DNA of 64,000 nucleotides from HGM04593 sp045634305 (lineage in GTDB: Bacteria > Bacteroidota > Bacteroidia > Bacteroidales > Bacteroidaceae): assembly GCA_045634305.1 (NCBI GenBank), contig JAZQZZ010000022.1, positions 16,491 to 80,490 of the forward strand, in the 5' to 3' direction. Under the pieces are notes generated by a model that had not been told where the DNA came from, made no database searches, and saw only the letters and a list, made by a program, of their open reading frames with translations. A program made the position numbers and the translations under genes. This document shows, piece by piece, positions 17,288 through 25,787 of this stretch; positions within the stretch are counted from its first letter, which is position 1, and each line of letters opens with the position of its first letter.

Positions 17288-18046
17288 TTATATTCTATTG
17301 TGCAATAAACGCACTACCTGCTCAATATCTTTTTCGCTCAATTTGCATTTTGTGATGAATTCAATTGCATCTTCGCAGTGCAGGTCGCTGCCGCAAACGG
17401 AGTAAAGTCCGTTGCTCAAGAGCCACAAGGCTTTTTTCTGGACTGCTTTGCCGTAGCCACCGGCAATGGATGCCAGGTTGAGCTGGAACCTTACGCCTTG
17501 GCTGTGGAGCTTAAGGTAGTCGGCATCGTCAAGGTACATATATCTTTCGGGGTGGGCAAGCAGTGGAAAGTAGCCCAATGACTTTATTTGCTGCAGGGTG
17601 TCGTTGAAGCGTATTGGGGCGTTGTAGTATGATGTTTCCACGAGTATGTGCTTGCCTGTGGTGCCGATGGGGAGGAGTATTTCATCTCCTTCTCCCTGTG
17701 CTTTTGTCGTTTTATCTCCATTCCCAGCTTGCAGTAGTTTGCGCAGGTTGTTATCTATCATGTACTCTGCGGCAAGGTGCAGGGTGATGTTGCCTGTATA
17801 CGCGGCTTTGAGCTCGTTGAAACGGGCTGTGAGCTTTTGGGGCGTGTTGGGGATGTCCTCCATTATGTGTGGGGTGAGCCACAGTTCTTTTATGCCCAAT
17901 GTCTCGTATGTGGCAAGTATGCGCAGTGACTCGGCAATGGTTTCAACACCGTCGTCCACTCCGGGGAGTATGTGGGAGTGGTGGTCGGTGGCACCCTGCA
18001 GAATGCCGCTTGCTACTATTGTTGTTTTTTTACTGAAGAACCACAC
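17288..18046 (-). CDS. PHP-type tyrosine-protein phosphatase (CpsB/YwqE-like)
   Basis: The 252-residue protein carries the PHP metal-binding signature DHHSHILPGVDDGVET near residue 21 and a second histidine cluster, LLAHPERYMYL, near residue 170, then GSDLHCED near residue 220. These are the metal-ligand motifs of manganese-dependent bacterial tyrosine phosphatases such as CpsB and YwqE. It most likely dephosphorylates the tyrosine-rich tail of the Wzc-like kinase encoded two genes upstream, resetting polymer export. The gene is GC-rich compared with the glycosyltransferase cassette downstream. It is followed within nine bases by wzx. Confidence 0.88.
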   Translation of the reverse strand: MWFFSKKTTIVASGILQGATDHHSHILPGVDDGVETIAESLRILATYETLGIKELWLTPHIMEDIPNTPQKLTARFNELKAAYTGNITLHLAAEYMIDNNLRKLLQAGNGDKTTKAQGEGDEILLPIGTTGKHILVETSYYNAPIRFNDTLQQIKSLGYFPLLAHPERYMYLDDADYLKLHSQGVRFQLNLASIAGGYGKAVQKKALWLLSNGLYSVCGSDLHCEDAIEFITKCKLSEKDIEQVVRLLHNRI

Positions 18047-18107
18047 GGTTAAATAAACTGAAATGTGAAAGGTGAAAACTTTTGCAAGCAGAATTCCTTA
18101 CAATGTT

Positions 18108-19088
18108 TTATTCCTCATATAATTTGTCTAGTCTTGTTGCCGCTTTCCCTATTAGATTGTCAATACCCGAATATTGGAAAACTCTTAATCTTATTTTGTC
18201 TATTATGACAGATAGAAGGAAAACAATAGAGGCAAAAAGGTATAGATAAAAAATATCAGGGATATGCCCTATGAATTTATGGAATACTTGCGAAATATAT
18301 GTTGTTACATATTGTTGTGAGTGTATTATGTATACGGCAATAGTGTTTGGGGCTATTCGCTTTATTATTCCAGGGATAAAACCTTTATCAGGAATAGTGA
18401 AGCTTTTGAACCACATAAATGTTGTTATAGCCAAGGTTAATGTAATTAGCGAATTATTATTTAACTGTATTGTTCCAAGGAAATAAATATAACAGATGTT
18501 ATATATGGCTAATAATATGAGTGTTGCAGTTCCCCAGTAGTTGAATTTGGGAGTATGTAGCCGAAGGTATCCACCTGTTATATATACTGTTGTCATCCAT
18601 AGCAATGACAATCCATTGCCATATAATTCACCTAAAGGGAAAAGGTTGAAAAGTTGGGAACTTAGCAATAACAGAGAACCGATGAGGATTTGATACTGCT
18701 TTTTTGTAATGCTATTGCATACTTTGTTTATAAAAGGTGACAATAGTAAAACAGCAATGTATTTGTTAATAAACCAATAGTTGTATAGTGGAACTAAAGA
18801 TTTGAAAAGGGATGTGATGTCAATTTTGTTACATGAATACAGAATCAGTGCTACTATGAAACTTAATGAAATTGTGGATGTCACAGTTCGAAGAATACGT
18901 TCTGTCTTGAATTTTGATTTTATCAAGAAAAAGCCGGAAATCACCACAAAACAATCAACGGCGTGTGGCGCAATGGTATTGAAACTAATCAGGTATGGTG
19001 ATAAGTTCCCCCAATTGCCAAGGTGTCCACAACAGATGAATAGCATGGATAGTACACGTAATAGTTCCAAATTTGTTTGTCTATTCAT
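18108..19088 (-). CDS. Acyltransferase family 3 (membrane O-acyltransferase)
   Basis: The open frame extends to 19181, but ATG at 19088 gives the natural start MNRQTNLELLRVLSMLFICC, with the RxLS...H pattern (HLG follows) that marks acyltransferase-3 proteins. The 326-residue product has about ten hydrophobic segments. These proteins move acetyl or other acyl groups across the membrane onto sugars of surface polymers. It sits between the tyrosine kinase and its phosphatase, which are often adjacent, and is much more AT-rich than either, so it may be a later insertion. The 134-base gap upstream contains no gene. Confidence 0.83.
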   Translation of the reverse strand: MNRQTNLELLRVLSMLFICCGHLGNWGNLSPYLISFNTIAPHAVDCFVVISGFFLIKSKFKTERILRTVTSTISLSFIVALILYSCNKIDITSLFKSLVPLYNYWFINKYIAVLLLSPFINKVCNSITKKQYQILIGSLLLLSSQLFNLFPLGELYGNGLSLLWMTTVYITGGYLRLHTPKFNYWGTATLILLAIYNICYIYFLGTIQLNNNSLITLTLAITTFMWFKSFTIPDKGFIPGIIKRIAPNTIAVYIIHSQQYVTTYISQVFHKFIGHIPDIFYLYLFASIVFLLSVIIDKIRLRVFQYSGIDNLIGKAATRLDKLYEE

Positions 19089-19222
19089 TTTATTAATGTT
19101 TTTCACTTTTTCGCATTGATGACATTTTTTCGCAGCCCGCAGGGCACTATCTTCGCCGGTGCTGCTTGCGGCCTGTTGCAACCGATGTTGTCAAAACCTC
19201 GGTATGAATCAATCCTCGGCTT

Positions 19223-21583
19223 TCACTTTTTAGAGTGGTAGTGGTATCCATAGCCGTAACCGTATCCGTAGCTATAGCCATAGCGGTAGCCGTAACGGCC
19301 TTGGCCGCTGTGGGTGCCATTGAGTATTATGGCGATGCTCTTGAAGCGTTTGTTGTCGTAGATGTCCTGCAACTCGCCAAGCATGTCGCGGTTCAAGAGG
19401 CCGGCACGGATGACGAAGAGTGTGCGGTCGCTGTAGCGCTCGATGATTTGTGTGTCGGCTACGATGTCGATTGGCGGGCAGTCGATGAAAATGTAGTCGT
19501 AGCGCTTGCGCATCTCGGCAATGAGGTGCTCGAAATGAGTGCTGCCGATGAGTTCGGTGGGGTTGGGCGGGATGGTGCCCACGGTGATGACGTGCAGGTT
19601 ATCGTAACCGGTGTCGGTGGTTATGATGTCGTCGATGTTGCTTGTGCCGCCCGAGAGGTATTCGCTGATGCCGACAGAGGGGGTGTGTATGTACTCTGAA
19701 GTTGCGGCACGGCGAAGGTCGCCATCAATGACCAGTACCTTGCTTCCCTTGAGGGCAAGCGTGGCGGCGAGGTTCATGGTGAGGAAGGTCTTGCCGCTGC
19801 CGGGGTTGAAGGAGGTGGTGATGATGACATTGCAGGGCTTTGACTTGTCGGTCATGAACTCGAAGTTGGTGCGCATGATTCGGAAGGCTTCGTTGATGAT
19901 GTTGCGGTTGCCGCCCTTGACAATGATTTTTCTCTCTTTGCTGTTGGCTTGCTCCTTTTGCAGGGGGATTTCGCCGATGAAGGGGATGTTCAAATCCTCG
20001 AGGTCGCGACGGCCACGTACCTTGCGGTTGGTGATGACGCAGATGAAGATGATGATGAGCGGCACCATGACACCGAGCGTCAATGCCAGCATGATGATGG
20101 GTTTCTTCATTGGCTCAACAGGGATGTTGATGCCTGTGGGGTGGACGAGGATGCGGTTGTTGGATGCCGAGAACTCCTTTGAGAGCTCGGTCTCTTCGAG
20201 TTTCTGCAGCAGGAAGAGGTAGAGGGCGTTCTTCACCTTTTGCTGGCGAAGGAGTGTCTGCAACTCCTTGGTGCTGTGTGTGGTGGTGGTGAAGTGTGTG
20301 ATGTTGCTCTCTATTTCCTTGTTGGCATCGGATATCTGTCGCTTGAGGTCGGCGACGTGGCTGTCGATGGCAGCTTGTATGCCGGCATGCATTGCGGCGA
20401 TGTCCTTGTCGTAGTCGATGACGACGGGATGGTTCTCGCTACTGTTGGCAACGAGTCTGTTACGCTCGAGAACTTTGGTGTTGTAGCTGTCGATGAGTGA
20501 CTCGATGTTGGCGGCCTGTATGCCGGTGTTTGCCGGGATAATCTCCTTTTTGCTGCCTTGCGCCATGTATGACTTTATGAAATTGGCGAGTTCGAGCTGG
20601 TTGTTGAGCGAGAGGATGAGTTCCTGCTCCTTGCTGTTGACAGCCTCCTGAACGAGTGTGCTTGCGCTGCTGTGGGATAGCTTGTTGTCGCCACGGAACT
20701 TGGCAATTTCGCGGTCAATGGCCTCGAGTTCCTGCCTGATTTCTTCGGCGCGCTTGCCGATGAATTCGGCTGTCTTGATGGTGGCATAGTTGCTCTCCTC
20801 GACCCATTGCTCGTTGTAGATGTTGAGGATGGCTGTGAGGATGTCGGTGGCTCTGAAGGCTGATATGTCCTTGATGCTGAGGCTGACAACGCTGGTCTTT
20901 TCCTTGATGAGGCCAACGTTGAGGTTTGCACGCAGATGGTTGGCAAGCATGTCGACGTTGTGCTTCTCGATATACAGGTTGGAGCCGCCAAATGTGCCAA
21001 AACTGCTTGTCTTCTCGAGGAGTACAAGGCCGATGGGAGTTGAGACGGTGTCGCCAATGACGGCCTGTATTGCGGTGCCGGCAAGGGACTCGCCACGGAA
21101 GGTGAAATTGCTGAGTGTGACGGTGCTGTCGGATGTGATGACGGCGGTGAAGGTGGCCTTGTCGCTTTCGGTGAGGTCGAGGGTGGTAATTCTCAATGGG
21201 CGTTCTTTATAGATGATTCCGTTGAAGAATGTGCCTTCGCCACGGAACTCGATGTCGAGACGCAGGCGGCGTATGGCTTCCTTCATTATTTCGACCGACT
21301 GCAGAGCAGTGATTTCGTTCTGGGCATTGGCGGTGGTGCGTGAATTGCCAAGTTCCTTGAAGGTGCTGCCGGTGCCGGCACCGCCACCGCGCTCGCTCTC
21401 CTTGATGAGAATCTCGGCATGGCGCATGTATTTGGGCGGGGTAGACTTGATGACGTACACCGCTATTGCCGATGCTATGGTGAGTGAAAGAACAAACCAG
21501 TACCAGTTCTTGAGGCAATGGAATATCAGGTCCCTGATGGGGATGACATTGTCGTTCTTGTGTGATGCGTTGTTGTTTGCCAT
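19223..21583 (-). CDS. Wzc-like chain-length determinant / BY-type tyrosine autokinase
   Basis: The 786-residue protein has the Wzz-type N-terminal domain with a membrane segment at about residues 27-47, a long periplasmic coiled region and a second membrane segment at about 495-517. The cytoplasmic kinase domain follows: Walker A in NPGSGKT (593-599), Walker A' in VLVIDGD (616-622) and Walker B in YIFIDCPP near 695. The C-terminus is a low-complexity tail with ten tyrosines alternating mainly with glycine, the site of autophosphorylation in this family. Together with the Wza-like protein it forms the export machine and controls polymer length. The PHP phosphatase encoded downstream is the probable partner. 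The gene is GC-rich. Confidence 0.93.
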   Translation of the reverse strand: MANNNASHKNDNVIPIRDLIFHCLKNWYWFVLSLTIASAIAVYVIKSTPPKYMRHAEILIKESERGGGAGTGSTFKELGNSRTTANAQNEITALQSVEIMKEAIRRLRLDIEFRGEGTFFNGIIYKERPLRITTLDLTESDKATFTAVITSDSTVTLSNFTFRGESLAGTAIQAVIGDTVSTPIGLVLLEKTSSFGTFGGSNLYIEKHNVDMLANHLRANLNVGLIKEKTSVVSLSIKDISAFRATDILTAILNIYNEQWVEESNYATIKTAEFIGKRAEEIRQELEAIDREIAKFRGDNKLSHSSASTLVQEAVNSKEQELILSLNNQLELANFIKSYMAQGSKKEIIPANTGIQAANIESLIDSYNTKVLERNRLVANSSENHPVVIDYDKDIAAMHAGIQAAIDSHVADLKRQISDANKEIESNITHFTTTTHSTKELQTLLRQQKVKNALYLFLLQKLEETELSKEFSASNNRILVHPTGINIPVEPMKKPIIMLALTLGVMVPLIIIFICVITNRKVRGRRDLEDLNIPFIGEIPLQKEQANSKERKIIVKGGNRNIINEAFRIMRTNFEFMTDKSKPCNVIITTSFNPGSGKTFLTMNLAATLALKGSKVLVIDGDLRRAATSEYIHTPSVGISEYLSGGTSNIDDIITTDTGYDNLHVITVGTIPPNPTELIGSTHFEHLIAEMRKRYDYIFIDCPPIDIVADTQIIERYSDRTLFVIRAGLLNRDMLGELQDIYDNKRFKSIAIILNGTHSGQGRYGYRYGYSYGYGYGYGYHYHSKK

Positions 21584-21605
21584 TTTTGTAGCAATATTTT
21601 AGGGA

Positions 21606-22382
21606 TTAGTTGAAACCGCGGATGAATGTTACGATGGTGAGTGCAAGGGATGCGATAGAGAACCAGAACGACACGGAGCGCACGGTGTTGCCGTTGATGG
21701 ATGAGGCGCCGGCCTTGGCGGTGTTGGGCTCAACGTAGACGATGTCGTTCTGCTGCAGGTAGTAGGCGGGTGAGGCGTGGAACTGCGCGGCATCGTTGAG
21801 GTTGAGGGTGTAGGCTTTCTGCACGCCGTACTCCTCGCGCAGCACGGTGACGTTCTCGCGCTTGCCCTGGATGGTGAGGTCGCCGGCAAGGCTAAGGGCG
21901 TCGAGGATGGTGAAGCGGTCCTTGTTGATGTCGTATTTGCCGGGGCGGCCGACTTCGCCAAGTACCGATACCTGCTGGTTGTGGAAACCGACAATGACAA
22001 CGGGGTCGAGAACGAGTTTCTTCTCGAGGATGATGTTCTTGATGTGCTTTGCTACCTCGTCGCGGGTCTTGCCCTCGACATAGATTTCGCCCAGAGTGGG
22101 GAAGTCGATGTATCCGCGCTCATCGACGGTGTAGGCAAGGCGTGTTTCGTTGCCACCGGTGTTGTTGGTTGAACGGGTGAGGTTCAAGGGGAGGGTGAGC
22201 TCGGGGTCTTTGCTGTTTACGTGGATGGTGAACTGGTCGCCGACCTTGAGCCTTACATCCTGGGGTGTGGCGATTTTTACGCTTTGGCCATCGTTGAGAT
22301 CCTGAAAATAGGGGACTTGTTTTTGTGTGGCGCACGATGCTGTCAATAGCAGCATGAGCAGTGCGGGAATGAGTTTTTTCAT
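21606..22382 (-). CDS. Wza-like polysaccharide export lipoprotein
   Basis: The 258-residue protein has a lipoprotein signal peptide ending LLLTASC with the lipidated cysteine at residue 17. It then shows the Poly_export domain (VRLKVGDQFTIHVNSKDPEL, YTVDERGYIDFPTLGEIYVE) and an SLBB domain (VSVLGEVGRPGKYDINKDRF). A hydrophobic C-terminal segment, SFWFSIASLALTIVTFIRG, spans the outer membrane or lies within it. It forms the outer-membrane exit channel for the polymer. The gene is immediately upstream of the wzc-like gene (22 bases) and downstream of the antiterminator. Confidence 0.92.
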   Translation of the reverse strand: MKKLIPALLMLLLTASCATQKQVPYFQDLNDGQSVKIATPQDVRLKVGDQFTIHVNSKDPELTLPLNLTRSTNNTGGNETRLAYTVDERGYIDFPTLGEIYVEGKTRDEVAKHIKNIILEKKLVLDPVVIVGFHNQQVSVLGEVGRPGKYDINKDRFTILDALSLAGDLTIQGKRENVTVLREEYGVQKAYTLNLNDAAQFHASPAYYLQQNDIVYVEPNTAKAGASSINGNTVRSVSFWFSIASLALTIVTFIRGFN

Positions 22383-22505
22383 ATCGTTTATTTTTTTTGA
22401 TTTTATCAGGTTATTTGCGCCTGTGGGTGTCTTTCAACCATTTAAGCGACTACATGCGTACGTGCGTGTTTTATATATTGTAAATATATTTTACTTGAAA
22501 ATATT

Positions 22506-23072
22506 TTATGCGTGTGTGGCGGGGTTCTTTGGGTCGAGAACCTCAAGAAAATCGGTGCTTATCTCGGTCAGGGCAACGGCGGTGATGCCTTCGATGAGCA
22601 GTACCACCCGGCGGCTGCGCTTGCCTTGCACCTTGACAAAATAGCCTTCGGTGCCGTCAAAGACTCCGCCATGAACGCGCACTCTTGTGCCCTTCTTTAT
22701 GTCAATCTCTTCGGGGCGCAGGTAGGTGATGTCGGCGTTGGCTGCATTGGTTATGTCAATGAATTGCTGCATCTGACGCTCTGGAACGGTGATTGGGACA
22801 TTCTTGCCGTCTTGCGGGCGTGTGCAGTATTGCAGGAAATTGACGGCTTGCTTGAGTGCTTTGATTCTCTCTTTTGTGGTGTGTACGAAAATGAGATTGT
22901 GTATGGCCGGTACCATCTGACGTCTCTTGGTGCCACCACGTTTCTCGACAAGAGCCTCTTTCATGGGGACGAAACACTCGACCTCTTTTTGGCGGAGAAA
23001 CTCCTTGGCGATGAGTTCGCGGCGATAGGGTGCGCTCATTGCAAACCAGGTGAGGGTGTTGTCGTTGTCCAT
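22506..23072 (-). CDS. UpxY-type transcription antiterminator (NusG paralogue)
   Basis: The frame is open to 23216 but the start at 23072 (MDNDNTLTWFAMSAPYRREL) gives a 188-residue protein of the right size for the family. The N-terminal NGN domain is followed by a KOW motif, KKGTRVRVHGGVFDGTEGYF, near residues 135-155. UpxY proteins of Bacteroides ride on RNA polymerase from the 5' leader of a capsule operon and prevent premature termination over long distances. Being first in a 23-kb operon with a leader of roughly 170 nt fits this role. I see no UpxZ-like partner gene next to it. A 123-base AT-rich gap separates it from the wza-like gene. Confidence 0.88.
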   Translation of the reverse strand: MDNDNTLTWFAMSAPYRRELIAKEFLRQKEVECFVPMKEALVEKRGGTKRRQMVPAIHNLIFVHTTKERIKALKQAVNFLQYCTRPQDGKNVPITVPERQMQQFIDITNAANADITYLRPEEIDIKKGTRVRVHGGVFDGTEGYFVKVQGKRSRRVVLLIEGITAVALTEISTDFLEVLDPKNPATHA

Positions 23073-23247
23073 GGTGTGATGCCGCTTGATGGATGTGGAT
23101 GGTTGTCGTATGGGCATATTTCGGGCTCCTCGATGGTTATGTAATGTATTGACCATCAAGTTTTTAGCTTTTGAATAAATATTTTTGCCCAAATGTGGGG
23201 ATGAATGGACGTGCAAGGGAGGTGCGATGCTCGTTACATTCTGATAA

Positions 23248-23279
23248 CAAATGTATTAAAAAACACGATACCGTGCAAA
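23248..23279 (-). promoter_or_regulatory. Promoter of the polysaccharide operon
   Basis: On the minus strand a TTTG (-33 element, 23276-23279) stands 20 nt from TACATTTG (-7 element, 23248-23255), an exact match to the Bacteroidota housekeeping consensus TTTG-N19-21-TAnnTTTG. Transcription would begin near 23242, leaving a leader of about 170 nt before the antiterminator gene. The element overlaps the terminator of the operon upstream. Confidence 0.65.
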
Positions 23280-23307
23280 TTGTTTTTGGAAATGCAGAGT
23301 ATCGTGT
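23258..23307 (-). terminator. Intrinsic terminator of the DUF4254-GT9-methyltransferase operon
   Basis: An inverted repeat (arms ACACGATAC at 23299-23307 and 23263-23271 when read on opposite strands) can pair with a further TGCA/TGCA stem inside it, and is followed on the minus strand by a run of five T. It lies 21 bases past the methyltransferase stop codon. The -33 element of the polysaccharide promoter falls inside its loop. Confidence 0.65.
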
Positions 23308-23327
23308 AAAAATATTTTATCGGGATG

Positions 23328-24053
23328 TTATTTGAGGGTGAGCCGGGCGAGGTAGTCGTAGTGTTCGCCGTCGATGCATTTTTTGCAGGCAAAGCCGTGC
23401 TCCTCGGCATACATTGACAGGGTATCGAAATCGATGTAGAGCCAGTCGAATGGGGTGCCGGTGATGTTCTTGTAGCGCATCTTGTAGTCTATCTCGCCAT
23501 AATAGCCGGCCGCGAGGTCTATGTCCATGCCGCCATCGTCGTCCATGAAGACGTAGCTGATGTCGGAGGAGTCGAGCAATACCTGACCGCCGGGTGCCAA
23601 AAGGCGTTTTATGCTGCGGAAGAAGAGTGGCAGACGGTCTATCTTGCCGACTATGCCGATACCGTTCATAGCAAGCAGGATGGTGTCGAACTTCTCGGTG
23701 AATGTCTCATCGAAGAAATTGATGTTGCGGGCATCGAGACCGCGCTCTGTCATTACTTCGACCGACAGCTCCGAGATGTCGATGGCGACAGGCACGAGTC
23801 CGCGTTCTTTGAGTATGACGCTGTGGCAACCGCTGCCGGCGCCCACATCGAGTACCTTGCCGTGGCAAAGTTCCAAGGCTTTTTGTTCCTGTATGGGCAT
23901 GTCGGGAAAGTTACGGAACAGTGTGGCAACGGGAATCTCGTCCTCGTAGAACATTGACGAGAGTACTCTCAACTTGCCTGCTTTCCCGGTGTGGTAGTAG
24001 TCGGAAATCGCCCTTCCCATCGGGTCTTTTTCCTTGTTGGTGACAGTTTGCAT
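23328..24053 (-). CDS. Class I SAM-dependent methyltransferase
   Basis: The 241-residue protein has the Rossmann-type methyltransferase core: motif I VLDVGAGSGCHS near residue 67, an acidic residue after the second strand in VAIDISEL near residue 90, and a later FDTILLAMNGIGIVGK stretch. The acceptor is unknown. It is the last gene of a three-gene minus-strand operon (DUF4254, GT9, methyltransferase), ten bases after the GT9 gene, so it may modify the same glycan or a related envelope molecule. An alternative start at the second Met (residue 12, MGRAISDYYHTGKAG) is possible. Confidence 0.82.
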   Translation of the reverse strand: MQTVTNKEKDPMGRAISDYYHTGKAGKLRVLSSMFYEDEIPVATLFRNFPDMPIQEQKALELCHGKVLDVGAGSGCHSVILKERGLVPVAIDISELSVEVMTERGLDARNINFFDETFTEKFDTILLAMNGIGIVGKIDRLPLFFRSIKRLLAPGGQVLLDSSDISYVFMDDDGGMDIDLAAGYYGEIDYKMRYKNITGTPFDWLYIDFDTLSMYAEEHGFACKKCIDGEHYDYLARLTLK

Positions 24054-24063
24054 GGTTTATGTT

Positions 24064-25122
24064 TTATGCTTGCGGTTTTTCTGTTCTTTGTATGATTTTT
24101 TCTGCAATGACGCGTGGTTCAATATCCATGCAGCGGTAGTCGCCAAAGCGGCAGGGCTTGTTGCCGAAAATTGAGCATGGACGGCACTCCAACGCCAGGC
24201 CTATGCAGTCGTCCTTGCTCTGCTGCCATCCCAAGAAACCGGCAAGGGGAGAGGTGGCTCCCCAAATTGAAATTGCCGGGGTGCCGACGAGTGAGGCCAT
24301 GTGCATATTTGCCGAGTCCATGCAGAGCATGACGTCGAGGTGGCTGATGAGGCGCAACTCGCCGCTGAAATCGGTTTTACCAATGAATGAGATGGTGTTG
24401 GGGTATTTGTTGCACCATTGGTTGATGGTTTTCTCTTCCTCGGGGCCGTTGCCGAAGAAGAACAGTTTGGTCTGTTTCTGTTGCGACAGCAGCGCGACAA
24501 CCTGCTCCATCTTTTCTGTCGGGTATATCTTTCCGCTGTGGCGTGCAAATGGGGCAATTCCTATCCAGCGGTCGTCGCCTTTGTCGGGTATGAATGAGGC
24601 GAATTCGCCGATGTTGGCCTTGCTCTCCTTGAACAATGATGAGAATGTTGGTGTGAATGGCAGTCCCAAGCGTGTGAAAACGTCAAGGTAGCGCTCAAAG
24701 GTGCTCTTGAGCTGCTGCTTGCCTGTGTTGCCGGGCTTTGTGAGCTGCGCCTTCTCCTTGCGTCCCTTGTCGATGATTGCGACCTTTGTGCGGCTGAAGA
24801 GCCTGAAGTACGTCCTGAGGACTTTTGTCCTTAGCACATCGTGGAGGTCGGCGAACATGTCGGGCTTGTGCTGCGACAATTCGCGGTAGAGCCTGTAAAG
24901 CCCCGGCAAGCCCTTGTATTCTGTCGGATTTATGCCGATGAAATCAAGGTTTTCGGGCTTGTTGATGAAGAATTGACCGAATCTCTCGCGACTCACGAAG
25001 ATGAAGCGGTGCCGGGGGTAGGTTTCGCTAAGCGAATAGAGCAACGGGATGGTCATTGCTACGTCGCCTACAGCCGAAAAACGTGTAATAAGTACGGTTT
25101 TGCTGTCACTTTTTTGAGCCAT
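24064..25122 (-). CDS. Glycosyltransferase family 9 (heptosyltransferase-like)
   Basis: The 352-residue GT-B protein opens with VLITRFSAVGDVAMTIPLLY, the usual start of GT9 enzymes, and the donor domain holds FFGNGPEEE and MDSANMHMASLVGTPAISIW, where the D-S-x-x-x-H-x-A motif matches ADP-heptose binding. Near the C-terminus there is a four-cysteine cluster (ECRPCS and KPCRF, RCMD) common in Bacteroidota members. It probably transfers heptose or a similar sugar in lipopolysaccharide core assembly. It overlaps the DUF4254 gene by 17 bases. Confidence 0.87.
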   Translation of the reverse strand: MAQKSDSKTVLITRFSAVGDVAMTIPLLYSLSETYPRHRFIFVSRERFGQFFINKPENLDFIGINPTEYKGLPGLYRLYRELSQHKPDMFADLHDVLRTKVLRTYFRLFSRTKVAIIDKGRKEKAQLTKPGNTGKQQLKSTFERYLDVFTRLGLPFTPTFSSLFKESKANIGEFASFIPDKGDDRWIGIAPFARHSGKIYPTEKMEQVVALLSQQKQTKLFFFGNGPEEEKTINQWCNKYPNTISFIGKTDFSGELRLISHLDVMLCMDSANMHMASLVGTPAISIWGATSPLAGFLGWQQSKDDCIGLALECRPCSIFGNKPCRFGDYRCMDIEPRVIAEKIIQRTEKPQA

Positions 25123-25717
25123 AGAGAACCGGGTTGAGCGATGGGTCGTTGTACATCTTCATCTGTCGGTACACTTTCATGAACTTGCGTCCGGCGGCAA
25201 TGTCGTCGAGTAACTGGCCTATCGAGGTTGTCATATCCTTGTACTGCTCGTTGAGGACGTCGAGCTTTGCCTGGCATTTCGCGCGGTGATCCTCGTCTAC
25301 ATCGGTGCGGTTCACCTCCTCCTGCATGTGGTAAATCTTTAGCGAGAGGATGGAGTAGCGGTCGACAGCCCATGCGGGGCTCTCGGTGTTGATGGTTGCC
25401 CCCTCAAGGGGGGTGACGTCCTTATATAAATCGAGGAAGTAGCTGTCGATGAGCTCGACAAGGTCGGTGCGGTCCTGATTGGACTTGTCGATGCGGCGTT
25501 TGAGCGTGAGTGCCTCTACCGGGTCTATGCCCGGGTCGCGGATGATGTCTTCGAAATGCCACTGCACTGTGTCTATCCAGCACTTGAGGTAGAGATAGTA
25601 CTCGATGCTCTTTAGTGGGTAGGGGTTGTTTATCGGTGTGTCGACATTGTCGGTCTTGTGGTAGTCGGCTATGGCTTCATTGAAAATGGGCCAGCTCATC
25701 TGGGTGAACTTCTTCAT
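25106..25717 (-). CDS. DUF4254 family protein
   Basis: The 203-residue protein matches the DUF4254 family, known mainly from Bacteroidota and typically encoded beside GT9 glycosyltransferase genes, as here. It is soluble, acidic and helix-rich, with no signal peptide or membrane segment. Recognisable stretches are MSWPIFNEAIADYH at the start, LKCWIDTVQWHFEDIIRDP near residue 50 and TLKRRIDKSNQDRTDLVE near residue 72. No function is known. The 17-base overlap with the GT9 gene implies coupled translation, so a role in the same envelope-glycan pathway is a fair guess but only that. Confidence 0.85.
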   Translation of the reverse strand: MKKFTQMSWPIFNEAIADYHKTDNVDTPINNPYPLKSIEYYLYLKCWIDTVQWHFEDIIRDPGIDPVEALTLKRRIDKSNQDRTDLVELIDSYFLDLYKDVTPLEGATINTESPAWAVDRYSILSLKIYHMQEEVNRTDVDEDHRAKCQAKLDVLNEQYKDMTTSIGQLLDDIAAGRKFMKVYRQMKMYNDPSLNPVLYGSKK

Positions 25718-25787
25718 GTTGTATCAGGATTTTTGTTGGTGCCGGTGCTCTCATGGCATCGGATACCGGGGTTCTGTTATTTATATG

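Noticed and set aside
19235..20500. Several plus-strand open frames opposite the wzc-like gene
   Set aside because: They are explained by the high GC content and codon bias of the real minus-strand gene; the translations are low-complexity Val/Asp-rich or Met/Ser/Arg-rich without domains.
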